DNA of 64,000 bases from Anoplopoma fimbria (GCF_027596085.1 NC_072464.1:13086124-13150123); one strand, 5' to 3'; numbered from the stretch's first letter, positions 1-16,340 are shown. Numbers and translations are program-made. The notes: a model not told the origin generated them from the sequence alone.

Positions 1-74
1 TGTACTCAGAATCTCTTTGCTGCACCTTTTGGCGTTGCCCTGTCTTAAAAGTAGGGCTCTCTCTTCTGTTGCAG

Positions 75-4548
<4,474 letters not shown>

Positions 4549-5418
4549 CAGCATCGTACTGTGATGAAAATGCAAACTGGCTAAGATGCTCCCACACCCG
4601 CAGAGCTTCTCAGAGGCTCTGGCTTGTGGGAAAAGGAGCAGCCGGCAACAGGAGGAGCAGGACACTGGTGGGGAGATCTCACCTGGCCTCCTCTGACCTG
4701 CGCCAGGCTTCTACTTGTTACCCAGGGCTTGATCAATGAAGGGACAGTGAGGGGATGTTTTAAAAGGACATGGGTAAAAGGATCTTTATAAGGGTCCGAT
4801 TAAAGCACTGAAACTGACGACGTACCTTGAAGAAAATGTGACTGGATGCTCTGTTCAGATGTTGCAGATGGAAAAAGCCTTAAAGGGCCGAAGGGACACT
4901 TTGCAGCCCAGCGTTTGGATTAAATAACATGGTCCTGCTACGGTGCAAATGATTCAGCTGCTAGAAGTTAATTTACTGGCGAGGAGAGGACAGCCGTCGT
5001 TGGGTAGAACTACAAAGATTTCACGATTTGATTTGGCTAAATGTTTTTTTTCATCCACAAATCTTAGGCTTTAATTTGAGTTACTTAGCCATGACAATGT
5101 AATGTGTAGCATACAAGTGGCATCTAGTGACATGTAGGTTGGGACAGCGTACTTGCATTTAATGCACAAAGTAACCAAATGTAGAAAAATGACAATGTAT
5201 AAAATCCTATGCAGGAATATTAATTAAAAGATAAATTGGAAACTGTATATGCTGTACAGGTGAATTTCAAATTTTAAACTGTAGCAGCAACATGTACAAA
5301 AAGTTAAAATTTCCCCATGCAAACTAGTATTTCATTTTGCTGCTTTGTTGCTCTTACTTTTTCAAGAGCTGTATGTTCCACTTTGGGTACAAATTGTACA
5401 GTTCTGCTAAGAGTGAAT

Positions 5419-5424
5419 AATAAA
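5419..5424 (+). terminator. Candidate tlk1 poly(A) signal (AATAAA)
   Basis: Canonical AATAAA about 870 nt after the tlk1 stop. ATTAAA variants also occur earlier, near 4799 and 4919, so alternative ends are possible. Transcript data would be needed to choose. Confidence 0.35.
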
Positions 5425-5906
5425 TGCCAGGAAATGTTTTTCCCTCCCAGTGAATGGTACTGTAGAATCAGTCTGTTCATTCCTAAATTAACATCCATAT
5501 TCACCTGACGATAAACAACTTGGATCAATCTGCCAGCATTTGTCTCTATTGTCTGAGATTACACTGACACTCTGTGGCTGTGTTTGCTATTGCATTGTTA
5601 CAGGGTTTACCACGGATGCTCAACATGAACCATTTAAGAGATGAGGATAAGAATACAAAGCAGGCACCAGAGGCTGAGATAGAGAAAATACATCGGTTTA
5701 ATCAAGGTAATGAATTCACTTTACAAATGATTTTTTTGTACAAAACCAAAATCGTTTTATATGTTGAATGGCTACAGCAAGCAAACCTGCTTTTCTAAAG
5801 TAAAATCCCCAGTAGTATAAGGTACTGCCCCGCGTTCCTCTGAAGACTGTTAGCAGTTCACAGAACCAATGAAAAGGTCTCCTTTTTGTGGTACCTTGCA
5901 ATATTT

Positions 5907-5912
5907 TTTATT
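5907..5912 (-). terminator. Candidate gorasp2 poly(A) signal (AATAAA on minus strand)
   Basis: TTTATT on the plus strand gives AATAAA about 770 nt downstream of the gorasp2 stop. It lies in a T-rich stretch, so a chance match is possible. It would leave roughly 480 nt between the two convergent gene ends. Confidence 0.3.
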
Positions 5913-6280
5913 TTTTTTGCATTTCCTCTGATCCATTGAGGAGCTGAGCTGTAATATATATGTAGTAGACAACTGCTGATTGTAAACATTTTGTGCAGGT
6001 TTACCCTCGGCTGTGTGGCTCAGGCACAAGCTTATTATTGAAGCCGGATAGATGACTAGCAAAGCTAGCTCTCGTATCGACTGACAGACGGCTGTAGTTT
6101 TGATTGTGACTTTAGCTTTAAAAAAAATGTACTGGACCAACAAACCAGTAATTCCTGTGGATTAGAAGGGCTGCAAAAAATATTGTAAGGGAACACATAC
6201 GTAGTTCAGGAAATGAAAATTCCCATTGTTTGACCAGTAAAAAAGAAAGCAACAGACTTGCACACGTAAACCGTTTCCCC

Positions 6281-6335
6281 ATATATATATATACATACAT
6301 ACATACATACATACATACATACATACATACACACA
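6281..6335. repeat. (AT)n/(ACAT)n microsatellite
   Basis: About six AT units run into roughly ten ACAT units and end in ACACAC. It lies in the probable gorasp2 3' UTR. Confidence 0.97.
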
Positions 6336-6679
6336 CTTTGTCTTTGAACAGAGCTCAAAAAGCCAACACATGTATTTCTATTAAGTAACAAACTATTTTC
6401 AAAAGTTATTTTGCGACAGTGAATGCTTGATTCTTGTTATTGTCCTTCTACTGCCATCAACAAACTGCTCTTAAGATGCTGAACTGCTGCTGCTGGACAC
6501 ACATTCACGCTTCGGGAGGCGAAAACCAGCACATGGTTCTAGTGTCTTTAAGAAACTTGGGCTTGTACAACTGTAATAGTGTTCAGGAACAATTTGTCAA
6601 CTGAGTTGTGCAGCTTATGGGCCGGCTATATTGTGTTAAGACTTAAGAGCAGGCTGACGGCCTTAATCGGTCCTCTCTG

Positions 6680-9600
6680 CTAAGATGAGTCTGCAGTCAT
6701 TGTGATATTTATTGATTCAGAGGTGGCCACTGATGATGGGATGGGGGTTCTAGTCAGTGAAGAGTTAATTTGGATAGTGGAGGAGGGATATGTGGCACTG
6801 GTATGCATGGTAATAGCAGGAGATGCATTAGCAGTGGTTGGGGGAAGAACAAAGTGAGACGGAGGCAGAGTTACACCAGGTACAACACCTGGCAGGGAGA
6901 GAGGTGGGAGACCTGTGGAGCACAACACAAAGTCATTACTTAGAGTGGAATAATCCATTTCAAATGCGCAACATTTGTGTGTGTTCTTTCTTTTTTTTTT
7001 CTTAATTTTTTGCAAATTGTTTACCATAAATCGCATCAATTTCTGTATTCTATATTCCCAAAAGGAAAAGGTTAAAAGAACATCTGAGAATGCAACGTCT
7101 CAGAAGAAAATTGCATAAAGTTGTCACTACAAACCTTCTGAATCCTTAAAAGGTTTGTAGTGTTGGAGATATTCTGTACTATTATTGTTATCCCATGAAA
7201 AGACCAAAACCAACCCAGCCTGTCTTTGGCAATTGGCCTTAAGCCCATTTGTTACTACAGAAGACATATATTTAAGAACGTGTAAGCAATATATAATTTT
7301 ATAAATCAGTAAAATTTCCTCAAACAGGGTATTGTAGTTTATAGCAAATAATAGTCAAAATGGAATAAATAATGCGTAGTATCATATAATAAAAGTCAAG
7401 GTATAATAGTATGTCATAAAATGTATAATATAGTATGTCATAAAAAATGTAATTTAAATAGTCACAGTATAGTAAGTCAGTGTAGTATATCATAAAAATT
7501 TCATAGAGAAGTGTCATTAAAAATGTCATATTCAAAGTCATAATATAGTTTGTCATTTAAAGGCGAAGTATAGTTTATCATAAAAAGTCATAGTATGTCG
7601 TAAAAAATGTCAGTGTAGTAGGGCATTAAACATTATATAAAAAGTCACAATATAATATGTCATAACATCATTTAATAAGTCAAAAAGTATCTTTTTTTTA
7701 AGATTATTTACATCTAACCCAAGCACATCTTAAAGAACACGATCATACCTGCATGTTGATATCCACCAACTCCAGGTGGCAATACGTGGCCCATGTCTGG
7801 TAATGTGATATTTAGATTTGGTAAATGAGGAAAGGGTGGAAGACCTCCAGGTAAGGGCATTAAACCTGTGCAAAAATAAAAAAAAAATATATATATATAC
7901 AGTCCCTGACAAAAGTCTTGTCACTTATCCATTTTGTAGAAACAACAGCTTATAACCTGACTTTTAATTTATCCATTGGTTTTAGAAATGGCTCATATGA
8001 AAGCTAAAACCCTCCCAAATTATGTTTAATATACTAAAATAAATTTGCTTCACTGAAGAAAGATTGATCATTTAATGAACACAGAAAGGTCAGATTTTGG
8101 CATGACAAAAGTTTTGTCGCCTACAGAGAGTAATGTGAAAATTGAACAAATAATTTACTTCAAATACAAAAATATGTTGCATAACATCAGTGAATTAAGT
8201 AGTGGTGCTGTGAGATCCATATTTAATATCTTGTATGACTTCCATGAGCTTGAAGGACTGCATCCATGCGGTTCGACAATGATTCATACAATTTATTGAT
8301 GAAGTCATCAGGAATAGCAAAGAAAGCAGTCTTACATGCCTCCCAGAGTTCATCAAGATTCTTTGGTTTCGTCTTCCATGCTTCCTCTTTCATTCTACCC
8401 CAGACATGCTCAATGATGTTCATGTCTGGTGACTGGGCTGGCCAGTCCTGGAGCACCTTGATCTTCTTCGCCTTGAGGAACTTTGATGTAGAGATGGAAG
8501 TATGCGATGGAGCACCATCCTGCTGCAAAATTTGACCCCTTGTATGGTTGGGAATGTAAGAGGTAGCTAATACTTGATATTTTAGGCTATTGATATTGCC
8601 TTCCACCCTGCAAATCTCTCGCACACCCCCATACTGGATGTAACCCCAGACCATGATTTTTCCGCCACCAAACTTAACTGTTTTCTGGGTGAATCTCGGA
8701 TCCATGCGGGCTCCAGTAGGTCTCCTGCAATATTTGCGGCGGCTGTGATGTAATTCAACCGAAGATTCATCTGAGAAATCCACCTTCTGCCACTTTTCCA
8801 GCGTCCATCCTTTTATCAGGCTATGGGCCTTGGCAAATGCCACACGTTTTTTTAATTGCCTTTTGTTTAGTGCTGGTTTCTGGGCACTGATTCGACCATG
8901 GAGGCCATTTCGAGACAGAATTCTACAAACTGTCCTGGTTGACACGGGGACTTGAGGTGACCAGGCCTGGTGGAGCTCTGCTGCAGTGGAAAAGGGGCTG
9001 GCCTTGGATTTTCGAGCCAACAAACGGTCCTCCCGAGCAGTTGTCTTGCGGGGTCTGCCGGACCTGGGCTTGTCAAAAACATCTCCAGTCTCTTCAAATC
9101 TTTTTCTTATTCTTTGTACTTGACGCTGAGACACATTGAAGGTGTCAGCCACCTCAGCAGTGGATCTGGTCTTCAGCCTCTTGATAATCAACGCTTTGGT
9201 CTCAGGGTGAATCTTAGGCATGTTGTCAGAGGTCAAGTTGCAGTTGATGTGAAGGTCTGGTGTGCTGGGGTTCTTTTTATACACACCCACTAATTGATTG
9301 ATCAATTATTGATCACAGGTGAGGCTGTAATCTAGGATTGGGTGCATCATATGACAAGGCGACAAGACTTTTGTCTTTGCAAAAACTGACTCAGTGGGCT
9401 TTACCAAGCTGTGAACGTTAGAATGCTTTTCAGCAGTTTCGTTTGGCACCAAAACATTATTTCAAAAGCTGTTGGGATTGAAATTAGCCATTTCTTGGAA
9501 AAAAAAATTGATTACAAATATATTTGAGGGGCACTTAAGGTCAACTTGTACCCAAGCGACAAGACTTTTGTCAGGGACTGTATATACAAATTAGCAATGC

Positions 9601-12600
9601 TAGGTCAGCAGGCAAAAGTCATGTTAGTTTGGTCTCAGTGTAGCTTTGTGTGGCTTTGGCTCCACACCTGGGGAGCTATAACCTCCTAAAATAATTTCTA
9701 CAAACCTGGTTGTATGGCAGCATGATTGACAGACAGGGGAGCGCTTTGTGAGGAGGGGGCGTGGCTGGGCAGCGGGACGGTAGGAGCGCCTGAAAAATAA
9801 TAATGTTATTGTCTTTGTTTACACTGTTTGTTCTTTTTAGGTCTACAAGCAACAGCTTGATGAATTTTCCACATACATTTAACTTGATCTGCAATAGTCA
9901 ACCTTGCATCAATTCAAACAGGATATTTTGAGCAGTCAGATATTAAAGTGTACCTGTTTGTAGATTGCTAACAGCAGTGGTCAGGTTAGAGCTGACTGAC
10001 ACAGCGGTGAGAGCCTGCTCTAATCCAGTGGAAGCAGAAGAAGACACCACAACAGGAACGGTTGGAATGACAGCAGAGAGATGGACCTTGTAACAAAAAT
10101 TACGTTATCTCAGTTAATGTTGACAACAACTGGAAGCGATTATTTCTTTGTACAAGATGCTGAGCTACCTCTGTGAAGCCATCTTTAGGTGAAGTGGTGG
10201 GCTCACTGGGAGTCCGTGCAGAGAAAATGATATTTTTGCCCTCTAAAAATGGCAGAGTAGGTATTCTGTGCAGGTAGCCGTAGCCAATCCCACACCCTAG
10301 ACTGCAGAGACAGAAGTACTGTGAGGAGAAACGCCCAAACATTCCACAGTAGCCGTGAAGATTACCTGAAATGACTTCCCTCCCCAAATGACAAGATGTG
10401 ACTTTAAAAAACCAACACCGTGAAATCATCTGGTATAGTAGCTGTGATAGCCTGCTACAATTTAAAGACCCTCCATCCAGTCAGTGGCTGTTTCTATTGT
10501 TATTGAGCTCCATTCATGTTAAGTTTCCATTAGGACATACCTGCCTTCTCCACCCCAATCACAGTTTGGAGTGATGACCACCTCACGGCAGTTGTCGGTA
10601 TCTGTGTTGTAAACATACAGCTTCAGCTCCTTCCCCTCATGGGTTTCAACCACGGAGAACAGATCTTCACTCTGTTAAAGGAGCAAAGATTCATGGCAGG
10701 TCAACCTGTTTCCAACTTTAGGTCAACGTTACTACTGATCTGCAAAGCAAGTACCTCGTTCATGGCCGTGTCAACTCCTATAATGTAGTCGGCGTGGGCC
10801 CTCAAACCGGCCAGGGCTGCAGGGCAGTTTGGTTCCACTTCCTGGATGCATTAAAATCATAAAGTATAAACATTACAGGTGATACATAGCATTACTTTCA
10901 AAAAAAAAAAAAAAGTTAATTCATGCTTATCTATGAATGTTATTTTACACTTCTTTGCAATTACTTTTAATAAAAAATGTGCAGTTATGCATGTTGCATT
11001 ATTAAAATAATCATACAAAATATGTAAAAACACATTAAATAGGTTTCTCCCAATCTGTCATCAGACCAGCACACTCACCAAAACATGCCAAACATTTTCA
11101 TTTGCTCCCTCAAAGCTGCAGAAGCGAATGCTGAGTCCCAGAAGCCCCTGGCCCCCCCACATGTTGCTGGGTGTGACTGTTGTCTCCCTCACCGCCAGTG
11201 TCTTGCTACTGTACAACAGTATCTTGACGGGTCTCTCCACATTCATCTTCAGCACCTCTTTTAGGGTGTCATTGTCCTTGTTCTGTCAGAGATCAAACAT
11301 GCAATAATCTGTCATAACACTTGTTAAAGCTAGGCCATTAGCTGCAGTAAGTTTCATAATTGCAATTGTAGTAAACTTACCAGTCTGGTGTCACTAACGG
11401 AAAGGATGAAATCAAAGAATGGCTCCAGTCCTGCACAGTGACCGGGGGAATTCTCTTGCACCTGTAAAGAAAGCATCATCAAGATGAGACAATAAAACCT
11501 TGCAAATAGTATAACGTCATTCTGAGAAGTAGCTAGAGCTGTGTTTCTCAACCTTTAATTAAGAAAAAACAATGTGACCCAAAAGATATCCATCTTTGCC
11601 TCTGACATCCTATGTGATAAACAGTATCTTTTAAGTTTATTTTTCAAAACAGAGAAAACATGTTTTATAACTAGGATCAAGCTGATCTGAAAGTAAGAAT
11701 CCACTCCAGTAACTTGAATCCAGTTTATTGTCAAATGTCTGTCCTCAAATGAGCCTGACTTAACCGGTTATCTCACTGTGGTGTGCTATCTGACTGTCTT
11801 TGTTCTTCCCCGATCGCTAATGAGCCACACACGAGCCACACATGACACAAGCTGCCAATTCAGTGTACAGACACATCACTAGTGCACTCTTTACCCTACA
11901 TTTAATATATATATATGTATCCCCAGCTGCATGGATCTAAAACTGAGTCAGTTTTCTGCAATAACGAAATTGATAGAACTGATGGTGGAAAAACTTAATT
12001 CCATAATGACATTGACAAAGACACTTACATTATTACCCGAACCCTTAATGAGGTTGGTGTTGGCGCAGATACCACTAGAGCTTTAAATTAATTGATTGAG
12101 CAGGTTTCAGGTTCTTAAATGTCAATATTTGCTGGCTTAGTCTTCTATGATAGTAAATACACATATTAAGGTTTTGGACTTTTCAGGTTGGACTTTTCAG
12201 GTCCAAACTCTTTCGCCTGTGACCTTCATCAGGGTCAGAGTCACCTAAAGTTGCTCTACATACTAATATACTCTTTGTTTAGTCAAAACAAGCAATTTGA
12301 AATATTTCAACTTTGGCTTTATGGAGATGTAATGGCCATTTTATTTCAATTACAATTAACTGAGAAAATAAGTTATGTCAAAACATTTTTTGTTTTTGTT
12401 TTTGTTTTATAAAAAAAGCACACACCCTTCCTTCCCAGTTTATGAATAACTTTAGTAGCCACACCGGTTATTCTGGCAACATGTGACGTTTAAAAGAAGA
12501 AATCATCAGATGCTGTTTACTGCGCATGCCCGAATAAATACTTACCATGTCAACACATGTGAATTGACGCAGTTTCAAAACAACCTGTCTAATTAATAGT

Positions 12601-12662
12601 AGCTACTATGTATTAGTGAGTTAATACACCTACACCCCCCACAGCTGTCCCCACAGCTGTCA

Positions 12663-12715
<53 letters not shown>

Positions 12716-12828
12716 CAAAGTAAATATGCTGCATTTCCCCACCGTGCCGTGAAACCCGCTCTTACCCTGAGGACGTGGTAGCCTTCCGTTCCTCCGCCCG
12801 GTATCTCGACGCTTTGGGACCCTCCCAT
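6680..12828 (-). CDS. gorasp2: Golgi reassembly-stacking protein 2 (GRASP55), complete, 10 exons, 421 aa
   Basis: Peripheral Golgi membrane scaffold whose GRASP domain oligomerises in trans to stack and link cisternae. Exons from the 5' end: 12766-12828, 11381-11461, 11079-11282, 10755-10841, 10541-10671, 10169-10301, 9954-10086, 9706-9789, 7749-7865, 6680-6912 (TAG). The sum is 1266 nt and all frames join. The start [13 protein letters not shown] keeps Gly2, the N-myristoylation site in the family. Two PDZ-like halves fill about residues 15-200 ([33 protein letters not shown], then [16 protein letters not shown] and [14 protein letters not shown]). The rest is a Ser/Pro/Thr-rich tail, shorter than in the 452-residue human protein. 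Intron 8 holds a Tc1-like transposon and intron 1 a GA tract. GORASP1 is less likely given the neighbours and sequence. Confidence 0.97.
7125..7162. repeat. Perfect 13-bp inverted repeat with 12-nt loop
   Basis: CACTACAAACCTT at 7125-7137 is exactly complementary to 7150-7162. It lies in gorasp2 intron 9, about 210 nt past the last exon's acceptor on the intron side, and would form a hairpin in the pre-mRNA. Confidence 0.85.
7330..7690. repeat. AT-rich degenerate minisatellite in gorasp2 intron 9
   Basis: Motifs like AGTATGTCATAAAAA and TAAAAAGTCATAG recur many times with drift. The units are imperfect and about 20-35 nt long, giving a low-complexity block. No coding content is recognised, although frames stay open because of base composition. 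Confidence 0.7.
7900..9580 (-). mobile_element. Tc1/mariner-type DNA transposon with IR/DR ends, apparently full length
   Basis: The element is 1681 bp and starts and ends with the same inverted terminal sequence CAGTCCCTGACAAAAGTC, the match running to about 23 bp. Each end is flanked by TA (7898-7899 and 9581-9582), the Tc1/mariner target duplication. A related inner copy (GACAAAAG-TTTTGTCGCC type) sits at 8103-8121 on the left and 9357-9377 on the right, about 200 bp inside each tip, so each end has two repeats as in IR/DR elements such as Sleeping Beauty. A single open transposase gene occupies the interior. It is inserted in gorasp2 intron 8 and transcribed in the same direction as the host gene. 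Confidence 0.95.
8223..9221 (-). CDS. Tc1-like transposase, uninterrupted, DD35E
   Basis: The 332-residue frame from the [11 protein letters not shown] start at 9221 has no stop or frameshift. The same frame is open to 9305, but the downstream Met fits the usual Tc1 start and length (about 340) better. An N-terminal paired-type helix-turn-helix ([20 protein letters not shown], residues about 25-42) is followed by the AT-hook-like GRPRKT (55-60), a second DNA-binding half ([15 protein letters not shown]) and the catalytic domain with D151 (FSDESS), D235 (QQDGAPSH) and E271 (NIIEHVW). D235 and E271 are separated by 35 residues, not the 34 of classic Tc1, because of one extra residue around VLQDWP. 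All catalytic acids are present, so the protein may be functional. Activity is inference. Confidence 0.95.
   Translation of the reverse strand: MPKIHPETKALIIKRLKTRSTAEVADTFNVSQRQVQRIRKRFEETGDVFDKPRSGRPRKTTAREDRLLARKSKASPFSTAAELHQAWSPQVPVSTRTVCRILSRNGLHGRISAQKPALNKRQLKKRVAFAKAHSLIKGWTLEKWQKVDFSDESSVELHHSRRKYCRRPTGARMDPRFTQKTVKFGGGKIMVWGYIQYGGVREICRVEGNINSLKYQVLATSYIPNHTRGQILQQDGAPSHTSISTSKFLKAKKIKVLQDWPAQSPDMNIIEHVWGRMKEEAWKTKPKNLDELWEACKTAFFAIPDDFINKLYESLSNRMDAVLQAHGSHTRY
12666..12710. repeat. (TC)n microsatellite
   Basis: About 22 uninterrupted TC units. On the gorasp2 transcript this is (GA)n, starting about 55 nt after the exon 1 donor. Confidence 0.98.
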
Positions 12829-15800
12829 GTCTCCCCCTGAATGCGTGTATCAGGGTGGGCCAGCTGTGTCTGTTAGCAGGCGGCTCTCCACCTGACCATG
12901 GTCGATAGTAACAGCGCACTGTTTCCTGCGCTTCCTGGTTCCCAGCACTTCCGCTTTGGTGCAACCAACCCTCTGTGGTGTCTGTGTGCGATGACAGCAT
13001 GAATGCTTACTGCAAAGGCTTCAAATCCAAGTGATGATCACCCAGATGCCGCCTGGAAACAAGCCTAGCGGTGAAAGGCAGAAGTATGATTCATAAACAC
13101 TGAATCTGAATGTTTTTGCTTTGTCAAGTCAGGGCAAAACTTGATAAAGCCAATATTTTTTTAAGTAAGTCTGACTCCAGTTTAGGTCTAATGTCCAAAG
13201 CTCTGCTGGAAGGTAAAGTAAATAAACGTGTGCACAATTCTAATGTACATTTGTGAGATACTGGTACTTTTCCTGAGATTCTCCACTTACCACTTCTAAC
13301 ACTTAACACACAATATCTCAGAGGAAAAAAATAAAAGTGTTTTGCTCCTGTCTGATCTCTGTTGCTCTGTAACATTACTTTGCAGATAAAGTTCAATTCA
13401 AAATAGAATGAGCTCATGAAATGTGATGATTAACATCACCAGCACCTGCTTAAACATTAACATGTTAAATTGGATCAATAATTCAACACTCTTAATGTGA
13501 TATACTTCATAATGAGTGAGGTACTTTTTAAAGTTAAACATCATTTTGCTGCTACTTTACTTTTTCTTAAGAAAAAATTTGAACGCGCAACTTAAGCAAT
13601 AATAGAAGATAGTGTCTGCAGTCTTTTCGAGTTCTGCCTCCTTCCTGTAGTTCCTTTGTCTAATATGTTATAGATATAGATTAGTTGCTTGAATTAGGTG
13701 TGTTGATCAGAGATGTAATAAAGACTACTTACCTTAAATTCTCTGGAAGATGAGTAATGAGTCTCTTGGCGAGTAACTTCCTGTCACCATCTATAACCAT
13801 TAACCTAGCTGAGTGAAAACCTCAGCTTTACTTTTGAAAGCAGTTTTTTTTTATTTATTCAGATGCCAGTTGCTTTTGATTTGATCGAACAATCATGTCA
13901 GAGCAGAAACCAGAGCCGGGGTAGATGTGAGAGAATAAAATTGTCTCCTTGATCAAACGGCGATAATGAGGGATATCATCAGTGCTATGAAGAACATGGG
14001 CTCAAGGAGTCGATTAATGTATATGTAGTTGAATATCTCTGATGTGCGGCAGCTCTTATCAAATAATTTGAAATAAACCTGCACAGCATTGTGATTCTCC
14101 TCATCAATCATCAGCTATCATGTCAGTCTATGCATCCGCTGGAGCTCACCTTGATTTGGTCTCTGCAGGCTGAGCTGGATGACACTTTAAGCTTAAAATG
14201 CATCCTCATTTAAGAGAGGAGATCAAGCATCATTGTGATATATACTGACAATAAGATTTTATTCATGACATTGTGGACTATGCCAATATTGTGATGCATA
14301 TAATAACCTTAGAATTATGATTATCTTACAATTTGTCTCCTGCATTAGATGTGAAAACACTGACAAGGAAAAATGAAGGCATTTCTTTGTTAATTTGACA
14401 ATTAGAAAATCACCAAATATATTTGACTTTTCAAAATGACACATTTAAAAAAAGAAAATAACACCATACAAACCTCAAACGTACATGTCATCATTCATTG
14501 TTCCCAAACAGATGTTAGCGTCTATTATCTACTACCAGTGAGAAATACACTTCACATGGTGACACTTGCTCTTTCAAGACAGATAAATAAACTCTGTGTT
14601 TCAGCAGAAGCTTGCTGACGCATTAAAACTCTGCGATCACTGTTCCGGATGGCTCTTTTCAGATTTATACTTCTTCAGTCCTCCTTGGAATTTACAACTA
14701 AAGCTGCAAACTGATGTACTTTAGTTCAGGCATTTATACCAGAAGTCTAAGGAGGCAACGAATACATTAACAAAGAAGTGGCAAGAAATTAAAATGTCCA
14801 TAATTTGATGGATATTTATATTTCCCCCTGCTTGCTGTGCTCCCAATCACAAACTGCATTTCTACAGAGTCGGCAAAGTAACAGTCACAAACATCATAAG
14901 CTGTTATTGTCAGGGTTAGTTGCTTAATGTCTGCAAGAGGTCCTTTTCCACAGGATGAAAGGCAGTTAATACATGCTCCGTGCTGACATAATGTACTCTG
15001 TTGTGCTGGGAAGCAGAGATAAAATGCTAAGTGAATTAGAAAAGCCTGCGTTAAGATGACAAAGCAGCAGAGCCAAACACCAGCACAAGTAGTTATCACG
15101 TCATTATTGTTGTTGTTTATCATTTTAATTTCAGCAATATCAGACACGTTTCCTGTCCTGCGCTTCACCGTGGATTCTATTCAGAAAAGAAAAAATGGCA
15201 GTAGACCACACTTGAGGGCTTCAGAGCACTAGATTACTGTCATTTGCTTAGAGGTTGTTTTGTTCATTTAGCATGCATGATAGCAATCACCACACAGAGA
15301 CTTGGTTAGGTGCAGTGTAATTGCTCCTGGGCTTGTGCTTATTCCGTTAGAAAAATGTCGAACAGAGACGTTTAGTAGCAGCCTTTCAACTTTAACAAGC
15401 GCCACATTAGGTTTACATTTCCCATCTGCAGAGACAGGCAAGTTACAGTCTCTGGACTATTAATCTCCTGCTTAAAATGTACTTTCTGCCAAGATTAATC
15501 AAGCCGCGGACATGCAGTCAATAAGAGGAGGCTATTTAGATAAGTGTAACCCATTATAATTACTTTAGAAGTCAGAGGCCTTAAGGTGTTACAATTGATT
15601 CAGTTTTTTAATGTCAAGGTGCACTTGCTATTTTCATTTAAGAACAAAATGAGCAGATTGCAGTGGCACATAAACACCTTTTACACCAGAACATTATTGA
15701 CCTTTAAATTGAAGTAGCAGAGCAAAAATGCGGCCCATGTCGAGCTGTGGATTGTTTATAAATAATGTTGAAAAGGTTAAAAAAAGATTGTATCCAGGCT

Positions 15801-15882
15801 AACTTGAGAAAGTGTTCATGTGTGTTGTAATGGTGTGTGGAGATGAGGAGGGGGAAGGGCTGGCAAGCAGCCCGCAGTCAAT

Positions 15883-15908
15883 ATCATCATCATCATCATC
15901 ATCATCAT
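15883..15908. repeat. (ATC)n microsatellite
   Basis: About eight to nine ATC units in an otherwise unique stretch. It encodes a His run in one frame, which explains the open frame there. Confidence 0.95.
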
Positions 15909-16231
15909 TTCATTAGACTGGCCTTACACAATGGGAACGTCAGTATCTATCAGGAAGCTAATGTGGCAGTGATTCCCATGGGCCGGAGATATATTTGGCA
16001 CTTCATGAAACCACTGACGAGATTCATGGATATATGAGAGAGAGGAGTAGCACAGCTGAGAAAGGATGGATGGGTGAGTGACCTATTGAGTGTGTTGCCT
16101 CCACCTAAAAATATTTACAAATTGTGTCCGTAATGGAAATACAATTAACGCACAAGTAAAAAAAAAAGGCAATGCAACAAACCTAATGATAGTCTTCGTT
16201 TAATTTGCATCCTTGTTGTATCCTTGTACGT

Positions 16232-16255
16232 TTGTGTGTGTGTTTGTGTGTCTGT

Positions 16256-16340
<85 letters not shown>

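Larger units (their letters stand above)
4549..6679. other. Convergent 3' UTR region between tlk1 and gorasp2
   Basis: No gene is seen here. The left part is the tlk1 3' UTR and the right part, read on the minus strand, the gorasp2 3' UTR. Short open frames in it show no family resemblance. A tetranucleotide microsatellite lies at 6281-6335. Confidence 0.8.

Noticed and set aside
8266..9293. Plus-strand open frames inside the transposon
   Set aside because: They are antisense shadows of the transposase gene, with no recognisable product.
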